Assembly (NCBI RefSeq): GCF_000763385.1
Contig: NZ_JQFA01000002.1
Location: 2,666,001 to 2,730,000, forward strand
DNA length: 64,000 bases
Direction of reading: 5' to 3'
DNA from: Leptolyngbya sp. KIOST-1
GTDB lineage: Bacteria > Cyanobacteriota > Cyanobacteriia > Phormidesmidales > Phormidesmidaceae
Shown here: one piece after another, positions 18,732 to 27,558 of the stretch
How positions within the stretch are numbered: position 1 is the first letter of the stretch
Layout: every line of letters starts with the position of its first letter
Position numbers and translations under genes: made by a program
The notes under the pieces: model-generated
What the model was told of the DNA's origin: nothing
Database searches by the model: none
Seen by the model: the letters and a program-made list of their open reading frames with translations, nothing else

Positions 18732-19835
18732 CTATACCTGATCTGGGAGTGGAGACACCTCGACCCAGGTGTTTTGCCGATGGGAGGCGTGGGCCAAATC
18801 CATCAGCTGCTGCGATCGCACCCCGTCCCAAATGGAAGGGGCGGTGGCGAAGCCCCGATCGATATCGCTGACCCAGTGGTTGACCACCCGCACAAAGGGG
18901 GCGATGCGACCATCGCTGTAGGTGGTGGGAAACTGGAGCCGATCGGGAATCGGAATTTCGGCCAGGGGTGCTCCCCCCTGACTGCCCCAGAGCTTGAAGC
19001 CGTGGACGTAGTCGCTGAGGTTGTCGCTGCCCAGCACCAGGGTGCCGCGATCGCCGTAGGCCTCCACCCAGTGGCCGCGGCCAGCGTAGGTGACCGAGCT
19101 GATGGCGACCTGGCAGGGGGCACCATTCGCCAGGTCCAGCATCAAACTACAGGTGTCGTCGGCATCGACGGGCTTGAGCTCACCTGTGGCCGGGTCAGGG
19201 CGGTGGGGAATGGCGGTACTGAGGCGGGCGCACAGCCGCTGAATGGGGCCAAACAGCCAGGTAATGTAGTCAAAGCTGTGGGAGGCAAACGCCCCCAGGG
19301 CCCCGCCTCCCTGGTCCTGGCGGGCATACCAGTTCCAGGCGCGGCTGGGATCGGCGCGGCCCGGCACCGTCCAGGTGATGTTGACGAACCGCAGGTTGCC
19401 GACATAGCCCTCGGCTAGCCGTTCGGCCAGGTGCTGCCAGGCGGGCACAAAGCGAAACTCAAAGTCCAGGGTGGCCACCCGCTGGCGATCGCGGGCCAGT
19501 TCGGCAATGGCCTGGGCCTCGGTCACCGACAGGGCCGTGGGTTTTTCGAGCAGCAGGTGCTTACCGGCGGCAAGCACGGTTTGGGCCTGGGCGTGGTGCA
19601 GAAAGGGGGGCGTGGCAATGGTGACGGCGTCTACCTCCGGCAGGGCCACCACGGCCTCGACGGTGTCGCAGGCGTGGGGGATGCGGTGGGCGGCGGCGAT
19701 CGCCTGGGCCTGGGCCAGATTGCGGTGGTACACCGCCACCACTTCGGTGCGGTGGTGCGCCTGTAAACCTGGAATGTGCACCTTCTGACCAAAGCCGGTG
19801 CCCACCACCGCCACCTTGAGGGAAGTTTCTGCCAT
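18732..19835 (-). CDS. Gfo/Idh/MocA-family NAD(P)-dependent oxidoreductase
   Basis: A 367-residue cytosolic dehydrogenase. The N-terminal Rossmann motif is VAVVGTGFGQKVHIPGL, followed by the family hallmark LLEKPTALS (EKP motif) near residue 96. The C-terminal alpha/beta domain carries the substrate pocket (WNWYARQDQGGGALGAFASH). Members act on sugars, inositols or related compounds; the substrate here is not determinable. The ATG at 19835 is chosen because GACGAGG lies 5 nt upstream; an upstream start at 19892 lacks one. It is divergent from the exporter operon. Confidence 0.9.
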   Translation of the reverse strand: MAETSLKVAVVGTGFGQKVHIPGLQAHHRTEVVAVYHRNLAQAQAIAAAHRIPHACDTVEAVVALPEVDAVTIATPPFLHHAQAQTVLAAGKHLLLEKPTALSVTEAQAIAELARDRQRVATLDFEFRFVPAWQHLAERLAEGYVGNLRFVNITWTVPGRADPSRAWNWYARQDQGGGALGAFASHSFDYITWLFGPIQRLCARLSTAIPHRPDPATGELKPVDADDTCSLMLDLANGAPCQVAISSVTYAGRGHWVEAYGDRGTLVLGSDNLSDYVHGFKLWGSQGGAPLAEIPIPDRLQFPTTYSDGRIAPFVRVVNHWVSDIDRGFATAPSIWDGVRSQQLMDLAHASHRQNTWVEVSPLPDQV

Positions 19836-19959
19836 GGCAACCTCGTCTAAAACCCTACGCCAAACCGTGACCCATGTCTGGGGCTGGGTCAATGCCTGGG
19901 GCCACCTGGATAGCCAGTGCCCTACCCCAGAGTAAGGGGCAAGCTGCGATCGCTACAAT

Positions 19960-19975
19960 TAAACTGAGTAGTTTA
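19960..19975. promoter_or_regulatory. Inverted repeat in divergent promoter region
   Basis: TAAACT-GAGT-AGTTTA is a perfect 6+4+6 palindrome about 90 bp before the adaptor gene and 125 bp before the oxidoreductase gene. Its place between two divergent genes makes it a candidate operator. No adjacent repressor gene is present. Confidence 0.35.
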
Positions 19976-20064
19976 GTTGGTCGCGTTCTGGCCACCTTTT
20001 GAATGGGGCTGCGGACTACGGCCGCTGGCCTCCAGACGCTGAATACAGGATTCAGGATTAAAGT

Positions 20065-21408
20065 ATGCAGGTTCCTCTGATCGGTAAGGTGCGTCGTCCG
20101 CTGGTTTGGCTGCTGGCCGGGCTGGCCGCCGCCACGCTTGTAGCGGGCTCGGTGGGGTTTGGCCTCTGGCGCAGCCGCCAGACAGCCTACGATGTGGAGG
20201 CCCTGACCGCGCAGGCGGCGATCGAACCGCTGACGGTGCGGGTGAGCGCCAGCGGCACGGTGCGCCCGGTGCAGACGGTCAACCTCAGCCCCGAAAATGC
20301 CGGAATTTTGGAAGAACTTTTCGTAGAACAGGGCGATCGCGTCGAGGCGGGCCAGCCCATTGCCCGCATGCGCAGCCGCGACACCGCGGCCCAGGTGGCC
20401 CAGAACCGGGCGGCGGTGGCCGAAGCCGAGGCGGCCCTGGCGGATCTGCGCCGGGGCAGCCGCCCCGAGGAAATTGCCCAGGCCGAGGCGGGGGTGACGG
20501 CCAACCAGGCCCAGGTACGCGACGCCCAGGCGCGGCTCGATCTGGCCAGCAGCGAGCTGGCTCGCCGCCAGGCCCTGTTTGAGCGGGGAGCGGTGGCCGC
20601 CACCGACCTGGACACCGCCGCCCGCGAGCAGCGCAGCGCCCAGGCCGCCCTGGAGCAGGCCCAAGCCCGCGTCCTTGAGTCCCAGCGGCGGGTGGCAGAC
20701 CTGCGCCAGGGGCCGAGAACCGAGGCGATCGCCCAGGCCGAGGCCCGCCTGGCCCAGGCCCGCGCTCAGCTTTCCGGCGCCCAGGTGCGGCAGGACGAAA
20801 CTCTGATTCGAGCCCCCTTTGGCGGCGTGGTGACGCAGAAATTTGCCACCGAGGGGGCGTTTGTCACCCCCACCACCTCGGCCTCCGATCTGTCATCGGC
20901 GACCTCGACGGCGATCGTGGCCCTGGCCGAAGACCTGGAGGTGCTGGCCGAGGTGCCCGAAGCCGATATCAGCCTGATCGAGCCGGGCCAGGCGGTGGAG
21001 GTGGTGGCCGACGCCTTCCCAGAACAGACCTTTCGCGGGCGAGTCACCCTGGTGGCCCCAGAGGCCATCTCCCGGCAGAATGTCACCCTGTTTCAGGTGC
21101 GCATTGAGCTGCTCGACGGCAAGGAGCAGCTGCGATCGAACATGAATGTCAACGTGGCCTTCATTGGCGATCAGCTGGCCGATGCTCTGGTGGTACCCAC
21201 GGTAGCGGTTGTCACCCAGGCGGGCGAAACCGGGGTGCTGGTGCCCGGTGCCACCCCCCGTGACATCCAGTTTCAGCCGGTTACCCTGGGGCCCCAGGTG
21301 GGCAACCAGATTCAAATTGTCAACGGGCTGGAGGCGGGCGATCGCGTCTTTATCGACCTGCCCCCGGGCCGCACCCTGGAGAACATCACCCTCCGCCAGG
21401 ACCGCTAA
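20065..21408 (+). CDS. HlyD/MacA-family periplasmic adaptor of an efflux pump
   Basis: A 447-residue membrane-fusion protein. One N-terminal membrane anchor (residues 12-35) is followed by a split biotinyl-lipoyl domain (VRVSASGTVRPVQTVNLSPE and later LIRAPFGGVVTQKFATEGAF). Between them lies a long helical hairpin with Ala/Glu/Gln/Arg repeats at about 100-235, and a beta-barrel and membrane-proximal domain complete it. It bridges an inner-membrane pump and an outer-membrane channel. AGGA lies 8 nt upstream of the ATG. It is first in a likely three-gene operon with the DUF29 gene and the FtsX/MacB-like permease. Confidence 0.92.
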   Translation: MQVPLIGKVRRPLVWLLAGLAAATLVAGSVGFGLWRSRQTAYDVEALTAQAAIEPLTVRVSASGTVRPVQTVNLSPENAGILEELFVEQGDRVEAGQPIARMRSRDTAAQVAQNRAAVAEAEAALADLRRGSRPEEIAQAEAGVTANQAQVRDAQARLDLASSELARRQALFERGAVAATDLDTAAREQRSAQAALEQAQARVLESQRRVADLRQGPRTEAIAQAEARLAQARAQLSGAQVRQDETLIRAPFGGVVTQKFATEGAFVTPTTSASDLSSATSTAIVALAEDLEVLAEVPEADISLIEPGQAVEVVADAFPEQTFRGRVTLVAPEAISRQNVTLFQVRIELLDGKEQLRSNMNVNVAFIGDQLADALVVPTVAVVTQAGETGVLVPGATPRDIQFQPVTLGPQVGNQIQIVNGLEAGDRVFIDLPPGRTLENITLRQDR

Positions 21409-21440
21409 AATTGTTAAAAGCCTTGTACTGTGGCCTCACT

Positions 21441-21944
21441 ATGTCGCTTAAGACCAGTGATACGACAACCCCATTAAATGCTCCATCTCTATACGACACA
21501 GACTTTCTACTGTGGATAGAGACTACCGCCAACCTGCTGAAAAATCGCAGGTTTGAGAATCTTGATCTAGACAATCTAATTGAGGAGATTGAGAGTTTGG
21601 GCAGGCGTGATAAACGAGCTGTCTTAAGCTATCTGACTCGCCTCTGCGAACATCTTCTCAAAATCAAGTACTGGGATGCAGAGCGTCAGACATGTCTTCG
21701 AGGCTGGACTATAGAGGTTAACAACTTCCGCAAAGAAATTTACCGACTTTTAAAAGACAGCCCTAGCCTGAGGCAGCATCTATTAGAGAACTTTCAGTTT
21801 GAGTATCAAGATGCCCGAGACAATGTCTTAATTGCCAGCGACATGGCCTCAAACCTGATTCCAAAAGAGCCTGTTTTTTCTCTGGAGCAGGCTCTAGAGA
21901 AAGACTGGCTACCCCTGGCTGGGCCTCCAAAATCAATACCCTAA
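21441..21944 (+). CDS. DUF29 family protein inserted in the exporter operon
   Basis: A 167-residue protein of the cyanobacterial DUF29 family: LYDTDFLLWIETTANLLKNR, then DLDNLIEEIESLGRRDKR, then LLKIKYW, which are the usual conserved blocks. The family is expanded in cyanobacteria and of unknown role. The gene is clearly richer in A+T than the adaptor gene before it and the permease gene after it, which argues for later insertion. It starts 32 nt after the adaptor stop and ends 6 nt before the permease start, so it is likely cotranscribed. Confidence 0.88.
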   Translation: MSLKTSDTTTPLNAPSLYDTDFLLWIETTANLLKNRRFENLDLDNLIEEIESLGRRDKRAVLSYLTRLCEHLLKIKYWDAERQTCLRGWTIEVNNFRKEIYRLLKDSPSLRQHLLENFQFEYQDARDNVLIASDMASNLIPKEPVFSLEQALEKDWLPLAGPPKSIP

Positions 21945-21950
21945 TTGTCT

Positions 21951-23174
21951 ATGAATCTGCAAGAAAGCCTGTCGATGGCGACGAAAACCCTGGCGGCCAA
22001 CCGCCTGCGCAGCACCCTGACCATGCTGGGCATCATCATTGGCAACGCCTCGGTAATCACGATGGTGGGGTTGGGCGAGGGGGCGCAGCGCTTCGTCAAC
22101 GCCCAGCTGGAAACCCTGGGGCCAAACGTGCTGTTTGTGGTGCCGGGCAGCCGGGAAACGCGGCAGCTGGGCTCCCTGGAGGTGCCCCGCACCCTGGTGC
22201 TGGCCGATGCGGAGGCGATCGCCGCCCAGGTGCCCTCGGTAAGCGCCGTGGCGGCGGAGTCCAGCGGTCGCCAGTTGGTCACCTTTCGCAACCGCAACGC
22301 CAACGTCAACGTGGTGGGCATTACCCCCGAATTTCTGACGGTGCGCAGCTTTGAGGTGGCGCGGGGGCGCTTCGTCAACGACCTGGACATGACCCGCAGC
22401 GCCCAGGTGGCGGTGATTGGCGGCACCCTGCAAGAGCGGTTGTTCGACCGTGAGTCGGCCCTGGGCCAGCAGATTCGGGTGGGAGGGGTCACCTTCGATG
22501 TGGTGGGCGTGCTGGAGCGCAAGGGCTCTAACCTTGGCCTCGACTACGACGATGCGGTCCTGGTGCCGCTGACCACCAAGGACACCCGCCTGGCCGGGGG
22601 CGAGCGATCGCCCTACGGCGTTGAGGTTTCGTTCATTACGGTGTCGGCCCGCGATCGCGCCAGCATGGCCACCGCCGAATTTCAGATCACCAACCTGCTG
22701 CGCCTGCGCCACAACATCCGCGACGAGGACGATTTCTACATCAGCAGCCAGGACACCCTGCTCACCATCGCCAACACCATTACCGGGGCGCTGACGATTA
22801 TGCTGGCCGCGATCGCGGGGATTTCTCTCTTTGTCGGCGGCATCGGCATTATGAACATTATGCTGGTGTCGGTGCGGGAGCGGACCCAGGAAATTGGCCT
22901 CAGAAAAGCGATCGGCGCGTCCCAGGGGGACATTCTGGGCCAGTTTTTGATCGAGGCGATTATTCTCTCGGTGGCCGGGGGCATCATTGGCACTGCCCTG
23001 GGGGTCAGCGGCATTCTGCTGATTGGGGTGCTCAGCCCGTTTGAGGCTGGTATCTCCATTGGGGCGATCGTCATCGCGGTCAGCATTTCCGGCGGCATCG
23101 GGCTGTTTTTTGGCGTGGTTCCGGCCCGCCAGGCCGCCAAGCTCGACCCCATCGTGGCCCTGCGTACAGCCTGA
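21951..23174 (+). CDS. FtsX/MacB-like ABC permease without fused ATPase
   Basis: A 407-residue membrane protein: an N-terminal span (RSTLTMLGIIIGNASVITMVG), a periplasmic MacB_PCD-type domain at about 45-265, and three C-terminal FtsX spans from about 278. The conserved MLVSVRERTQEIGLRKAIGA coupling helix is present and should contact an ATPase. In MacB the ATPase is fused; in the DevBCA type it is a neighbour. Neither is found here, so an ATPase encoded elsewhere is needed. The start is the ATG at 21951. Confidence 0.92.
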   Translation: MNLQESLSMATKTLAANRLRSTLTMLGIIIGNASVITMVGLGEGAQRFVNAQLETLGPNVLFVVPGSRETRQLGSLEVPRTLVLADAEAIAAQVPSVSAVAAESSGRQLVTFRNRNANVNVVGITPEFLTVRSFEVARGRFVNDLDMTRSAQVAVIGGTLQERLFDRESALGQQIRVGGVTFDVVGVLERKGSNLGLDYDDAVLVPLTTKDTRLAGGERSPYGVEVSFITVSARDRASMATAEFQITNLLRLRHNIRDEDDFYISSQDTLLTIANTITGALTIMLAAIAGISLFVGGIGIMNIMLVSVRERTQEIGLRKAIGASQGDILGQFLIEAIILSVAGGIIGTALGVSGILLIGVLSPFEAGISIGAIVIAVSISGGIGLFFGVVPARQAAKLDPIVALRTA

Positions 23175-23222
23175 GGCCCTACACCTATAGCCCTCTGCCC
23201 CCAACCCTGGAAGAATCTGAAG

Positions 23223-23238
23223 CCCCCAGAATTGGGGG
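23223..23238 (+). terminator. Likely terminator hairpin after the exporter operon
   Basis: CCCCCA-GAAT-TGGGGG forms a 6-bp GC-rich stem with a 4-nt loop, followed by TTT, 48 nt after the permease stop codon. The T run is short, so termination may be partial. Confidence 0.5.
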
Positions 23239-23426
23239 TTTGGGGGCCAAAACTCGTACAGCCAAAAATCCCTGAAACAATACACCCCTCTGTGGGGGCG
23301 ACAGCTAACTATCTAGATCTCATTAAATCGAAGCGGAATCGGTCGTTTGGTCAGTGAAGTTACTCCTCCCGGGCAGCCCCCCTGGCTGCCCTTCCCCTAA
23401 CCTCCTCTATTGACCAAGTGACCCCA

Positions 23427-23912
23427 ATGAATAGACCCCTTCGCCCCCTATTGCTGGCCGCCCTAGCTACCCTGACCGCTGGTGCAGGCCTGGCCCAAAA
23501 CAACGATCTTCCGTCTAAGGCCATTCACGTGCCCACGGCGGTAGAGTCACCCACCGGGCAGCTGCGCTGTCGGGCCGTCATTACCGCCGGAGCGGGAGAG
23601 TCGGCGGTAATGACGGAGCTAGAGTTTGTCTACCCGCAGCTGCGCACCGCAGAGTATCTCCAGGTGCAGCTGGCCCCTCTGACCACTGATGCCGATCCCA
23701 ATGGCCTTGAGTTAGACAGTCTTGAGCCAGGGGTGCAAAAAGCCTGGTTTAGCACCCCTGGGGAAGATAGCTACTGGACGGTGCCCGTTGTTTTTGGGGT
23801 CTCGCCAGTGGTAATTACCCTCGTAGCGGCCCCCCGCCAACCCGTCAACGATCGCTTTGTCGCCAGTTTCTGCGGCAGTCCTGCGGTTCCGGTTGTCTGT
23901 GAACCACTGTAG
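23427..23912 (+). CDS. Small exported protein of unknown function
   Basis: A 161-residue protein starting MNRPLRPLLLAALATLTAGA, a clear signal peptide with likely cleavage after GLAQ. The mature part has two Cys near the C-terminus (SFCGSP, VVCEPL) and one near residue 47 (LRCRAV). It is otherwise beta-rich, with no recognised motif. An in-frame GTG at 23418 would add three residues. It is probably transcribed on its own after the terminator at 23223. Confidence 0.7.
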   Translation: MNRPLRPLLLAALATLTAGAGLAQNNDLPSKAIHVPTAVESPTGQLRCRAVITAGAGESAVMTELEFVYPQLRTAEYLQVQLAPLTTDADPNGLELDSLEPGVQKAWFSTPGEDSYWTVPVVFGVSPVVITLVAAPRQPVNDRFVASFCGSPAVPVVCEPL

Positions 23913-23997
23913 CGATCGCATTCTCAGTCCAAACAGCCCAGAGCCATGTCCTTTGAGATTGACCACCTCTTTATCTTATTCAATCCTGCTTCAGACC

Positions 23998-24465
23998 ATG
24001 CACCTACGCCTAGCCACCGCCACCGACATACCTGCGATCGCCACGCTGTACCGAGAAACCGTCCTCACCCACGGCCCCGAGTACTACACCCCAGCCCAAA
24101 CCGCCGCCTGGGCCACCGTAGACGCCGACAGTTCCAGCTTTCGCCAGTTCATTCTCGATGTCACGACCTACCTGGTTGAGGACGATACGGGGCTGCTGGG
24201 CTTTGCGGGACTGGGCCGCGATGGCCACGTGGCCTCAGCCTACGTACGCCACGATCGCCTGCACCAGGGGATTGGGACCAAGCTGATGCAGACTGTGCTG
24301 GAGCAGGCCCGGCGCGATCGCATGCCTCGACTCTACGCAGAAGCCAGCCAGTTCAGCCTGGGTCTATTCATCAAGTTTGGTTTTCGCCAGTACGACACCG
24401 AAGTGACAGAGCACAATGGGGTTCAGTTCACCCGCCACCTGGTAGAACTCATCCGGGCGTCCTGA
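23998..24465 (+). CDS. GNAT-family N-acetyltransferase
   Basis: A 155-residue acetyltransferase from the ATG at 23998 (MHLRLATATDIPAIATLYRE). The acetyl-CoA loop follows the R/Q-x-x-G-x-G/A pattern in HQGIGTKLMQTVL, after VASAYVRHDRL, and the C-terminal FGFRQYDTEV is typical. The substrate is unknown; the LAEA- or LYAEAS-type strand suggests the small-molecule branch. Longer in-frame upstream starts begin within the preceding gene and are rejected. Confidence 0.88.
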   Translation: MHLRLATATDIPAIATLYRETVLTHGPEYYTPAQTAAWATVDADSSSFRQFILDVTTYLVEDDTGLLGFAGLGRDGHVASAYVRHDRLHQGIGTKLMQTVLEQARRDRMPRLYAEASQFSLGLFIKFGFRQYDTEVTEHNGVQFTRHLVELIRAS

Positions 24466-24644
24466 AACCCTCTGAGCCCTACCTCCCAACGGAGCAGCCT
24501 TCCTCCGCATCCGTTAATAGCCGAGATTCTTGGCCGACCCTCAACCCTGGGTCTGCACATTCCTTCTCACCGTCACAAGTTTGTCACAACTGAAGCCCTA
24601 TAGTAGGGAATTAGCTTTTACAAGTTGAAAACCAGCCATAACTT

Positions 24645-24683
24645 GCCGCTGCCCAAACTTTTTAAAACCCCTTGGGCAGCGGC
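24645..24683 (+). terminator. Stem-loop, probable terminator
   Basis: GCCGCTGCCCAA (24645-24656) pairs perfectly with TTGGGCAGCGGC (24672-24683) across a 15-nt A/T-rich loop. The tail CCAATTATTTT is only moderately U-rich. It lies 180 nt after the acetyltransferase stop codon and could end that transcript or a short RNA. Confidence 0.5.
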
Positions 24684-24868
24684 CCAATTATTTTCCCATC
24701 CTTTTTCCTAGGCAGCAAAAAGTCTGCCCATAGAAGGTATTCCAGGCTCCCGCGATACAAATCGTTTAATTTACTCTCATTAGTTAATAAAAATCCAGTC
24801 ACAGCCAATCATATTTCAGGCCATCGCTGCCAATTCCGCAAAGTAAGTCGAATCGAATCCGATCAGCC

Positions 24869-24893
24869 AAAGCCCTTGCCAGGCAAGGGCTTT
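24869..24893. repeat. Perfect 25-bp palindrome
   Basis: AAAGCCCTTGCC (24869-24880), one A, then GGCAAGGGCTTT (24882-24893). The 12-bp arms match perfectly. It is extragenic, and its function is unknown; it may be a terminator-like or REP-type element. Confidence 0.65.
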
Positions 24894-25382
24894 GCTGCCG
24901 CAATGCAACGGCAACCCATCAAGTTTCAAAGTAGTCAGAGCATTTTCTCCTGCTACCCAAAACTCAATTTTGATTTACCTCAGTATTTACACGCATTTTT
25001 TCAAGACTTTGCCAAATCCCTCAGTGCTTACACGTATTCCCCTTGATAGATTGTTAATTTTCCATAAAGCTGGTAACACGAATTTGAAAATGACGTAAAG
25101 TCAAATTGTGTGAGCCCGACGATGATTGCTTAGGTAGAAACGTGATTACCTTAAGCTGATCCCAAGCAAAGCTACTGTGGCATAGGAAGGCAGGTGGTGC
25201 GGTTCAATCTCCAAAAATCTTCAATGGTTGATGCCTCAAGCTAACCGTCCTTGAGCCAGCGCCATAGCCCTACGGCAGGCGCTAACGATCGTTGAAAGTG
25301 GAAATTGAAAGTGGGAAACAGATCCACGGCTATTCTTGGTCAATGATGATCATGCAGTTAACTCAATTCTTGGGAACATCGG

Positions 25383-26309
25383 ATGGTGCAGATCAGGGTC
25401 AATCACGACAAGCTTGCAAAAGCCTTAAACGTTAGCGATATCGATTTTTTTATACTTCTGCTGGTCATCAATCTGATCAAAACCTTTGGTCATCGCTACG
25501 GCAAGGTCATTGATGCAGTTTCAGTTGCGGCAAAATTTGCCGTCTACCTGACGTATCTGGAGGAGGGCAACAATTTAAGGCGAACGGGCTTTCTCCACCA
25601 TGTCGAACCTCGACGGGTGAAAGAAATAGTCAGTGAGTTTGATACGCTGTTAGAGAATGGGGGTTCCCTCTGCCTGTTGGGCAGCGTAGAGCCGTCCTAC
25701 CTAATTGGGTTTTCCTATATTTGGATTGAAAAATACTCCCTTAAAGAGGGTGAATCTGTTACCCGACTGTTTAACCTGACCGAGAGTGAACGCATAATCA
25801 TAGAGGCAGGCTTTCCCGAAAATACACCAAAATGCCTGCTTCTGAGAGAGTGTGACGTTGAGGCTTTAATAAAGGATTTGCACGACAAAGCGCAATCTTT
25901 ACTGCATGAGTCAAAGAGGACTGCGTTTAGCGAGGCACTGGCAGAACATGCTAAATATCGCTTACTTGCCGCAGAAACTATGCAAGAAATCAAAATCACT
26001 AAAGACACCTCAGCCTATTTACTGCTCAAGAAGGACTATTCTCCTAAGGGTAGACAGGCTCGCATGCAGACCATGATCCAAGACCTGACCCGCTCTTTTC
26101 GCTGGATGTATTCCTGGGTTGATGGCGAAGACGGTATCATGCGAGGCATTGAAACGTTAGAAATTGCGGAAGAGCAAAAAGAGGAAGCCCTACAGGAACT
26201 GGATCAAATGATGCGTGCCTGGGCCGATAAATATCACACGGAATCAGATGGCTCCAAGATCGTTGCCTTACAATTCTTGCTCGGTCCCCATCAAGAAATG
26301 ACGATCTAG
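25383..26309 (+). CDS. Hypothetical protein, 308 aa, in the accessory island
   Basis: A soluble, largely helical protein. The N-terminal third (LAKALNVSDIDFFILLLVIN) resembles no family I know. The middle has Asp/Glu-rich helices, and the C-terminal 70 residues contain a Met/Trp-rich stretch (SFRWMYSWVDGEDGIMRGIE) and a Glu-rich helix. Base composition is lower in GC than the flanking core genes. No Shine-Dalgarno is visible before the ATG. It is separated by 351 bp from the convergent sigma-factor operon, so it is probably an independent cargo gene. Confidence 0.65.
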   Translation: MVQIRVNHDKLAKALNVSDIDFFILLLVINLIKTFGHRYGKVIDAVSVAAKFAVYLTYLEEGNNLRRTGFLHHVEPRRVKEIVSEFDTLLENGGSLCLLGSVEPSYLIGFSYIWIEKYSLKEGESVTRLFNLTESERIIIEAGFPENTPKCLLLRECDVEALIKDLHDKAQSLLHESKRTAFSEALAEHAKYRLLAAETMQEIKITKDTSAYLLLKKDYSPKGRQARMQTMIQDLTRSFRWMYSWVDGEDGIMRGIETLEIAEEQKEEALQELDQMMRAWADKYHTESDGSKIVALQFLLGPHQEMTI

Positions 26310-26660
26310 GGGTTGGGTTGGGGTAGCCGTCCATGGGGCTCGGCTAGCTGAGCGAAGTCACTTGCGCAATAGCCTTTTCCCAGGGTGAAAGCCAAACTTC
26401 CTGCAAATTTCACCTACACCTCCTTGTAGCCTTTGGCTAGGGGTTGCAGCGCTGCGATCGCAACCGGAATTGGCTCAAACCGTTAGGGGAAACCACTACT
26501 GATGCCAGGGAAGCACCAGCCCAGTAATCGTACGGTTAGCATGGGACGAAGGGTGCACTGTCGCGGCTGAGCCTGACTATTTCTAACCCTGGGACAGAGT
26601 CCAAACCATTGGTCCGGCGGGGACTCCTAGTTCGTTGTGCCCTGGTCACCAGTCTATTGG
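26310..26660. other. Intergenic region between convergent genes
   Basis: A 351-bp stretch between the hypothetical gene and the end of the sigma-factor operon. It contains the short palindrome-like GCTCGGCTAGCTGAGC at 26339-26354 and one CGATCGCA word, but no open frame, RNA gene or clear terminator that I can support. Confidence 0.4.
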
Positions 26661-27515
26661 TTAGTCCCTCAGGGCGATCGCATGGCGACACTTCTTGAGG
26701 GCGGCGACCTTGATCTGTCGCACCCGTTCTCGGGTCACACCGCCTAAATACTGGCGTCCGATGTCATTCAAGCTCTGGTTGTGATTAAAGTGCAGGGTCA
26801 AAACCTTCAGCTCGCGCTCAGTCAGGTTGGCCTGGCCTAGAATATCTTCTAGCTCGTACGTGCTTTCAAGCGACTCAACCGCGCGCTCATGGCACTCATC
26901 GCGGAGAGAGTTGCCTAAGTTGAAATCTGAATCATCATTATTGAGAGAGGCATCTAGACTGGGATTGCGCTGCGTCATCAGGACCAGCTTTTGAAAATCA
27001 GCAAAGTCCATACCCAGCTCCTCCGCCAGAAATAGCTCCATTTCGGTCTGAGTAGGCGGTTGATTAAATTCCAATTGAAATTGATGTTGCCATTTTTTCA
27101 CCCTATTCAACTTCTCAACCACGTGCATAGGAATGCGAATACTCTGACCCTGGTTAGCCAACGCTCGCGTAATGGACTGTCGTATCCACCAGCAGCTGTA
27201 GGTGCTAAAGCGATAGCCCCTCGCCGGTTCAAACTTTTCTACAGCCCGATTGAGGCCAATAATTCCCTCCGAGACTAAATCATCCAGATCTAGACCTCTG
27301 CCAAGATATTTTTTGGCGATGTAGACAACCAGTCTCAAATTGCCTTCAATCATGCGCTGTTTAGCTGCAATTCCTTCTTTAGCAATTTTCTGAGGAATGG
27401 GTCCATGGTAATCTACCATTCTTCGGACTCTTTGTCCCAGCTCAACCTCTTCTTCATGCTTCAGCATTGGGTATCGCTTGAGATATCCTAGATGATCTGA
27501 ACCTTCTCCACCCAT
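26661..27515 (-). CDS. Alternative RNA polymerase sigma factor (sigma-70 group 2-like)
   Basis: A 284-residue sigma factor with all parts in order: region 1.2 ([17 protein letters not shown]), region 2 ([30 protein letters not shown], then [18 protein letters not shown]), region 3 and region 4 ([30 protein letters not shown]). It directs RNA polymerase to a promoter subset. The start is the ATG at 27515 with AGGAGG about 7 nt upstream, so it does not overlap the gene before it (43-nt gap). It is the last gene of the six-gene leftward unit, so a signal from the upstream genes may be converted into transcription. Confidence 0.93.
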   Translation of the reverse strand: MGGEGSDHLGYLKRYPMLKHEEEVELGQRVRRMVDYHGPIPQKIAKEGIAAKQRMIEGNLRLVVYIAKKYLGRGLDLDDLVSEGIIGLNRAVEKFEPARGYRFSTYSCWWIRQSITRALANQGQSIRIPMHVVEKLNRVKKWQHQFQLEFNQPPTQTEMELFLAEELGMDFADFQKLVLMTQRNPSLDASLNNDDSDFNLGNSLRDECHERAVESLESTYELEDILGQANLTERELKVLTLHFNHNQSLNDIGRQYLGGVTRERVRQIKVAALKKCRHAIALRD

Positions 27516-27558
27516 TTCTCCGCCTCCTAAAGTAAACAATCCATCGATGCAAAAACTG

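Larger units (their letters stand above)
24466..25382. other. Long non-coding region at the left edge of the accessory island
   Basis: This 917-bp region marks a drop in GC content. It holds two strong palindromes, listed separately, and a Shine-Dalgarno-less open frame at 24672-25046 whose product has no domain-like pattern and which I reject. At 25288-25318 the word TTGAAAGTGG occurs twice 12 bp apart. No transposase or integrase remnant is recognisable. Confidence 0.45.

Noticed and set aside
23857..23997. N-terminal extension of the acetyltransferase
   Set aside because: It overlaps the preceding gene and shows no conserved sequence; the ATG at 23998 begins the family motif.
24541..24610. 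Possible sigma-70 promoter before the stem-loop at 24645
   Set aside because: TTGTCA and TATAGT are only 12 nt apart, too short for a functional pair.
24672..25046. 124-residue open frame in the intergenic region
   Set aside because: No ribosome-binding site, odd amino-acid composition, and it runs through two palindromes; judged a chance frame.
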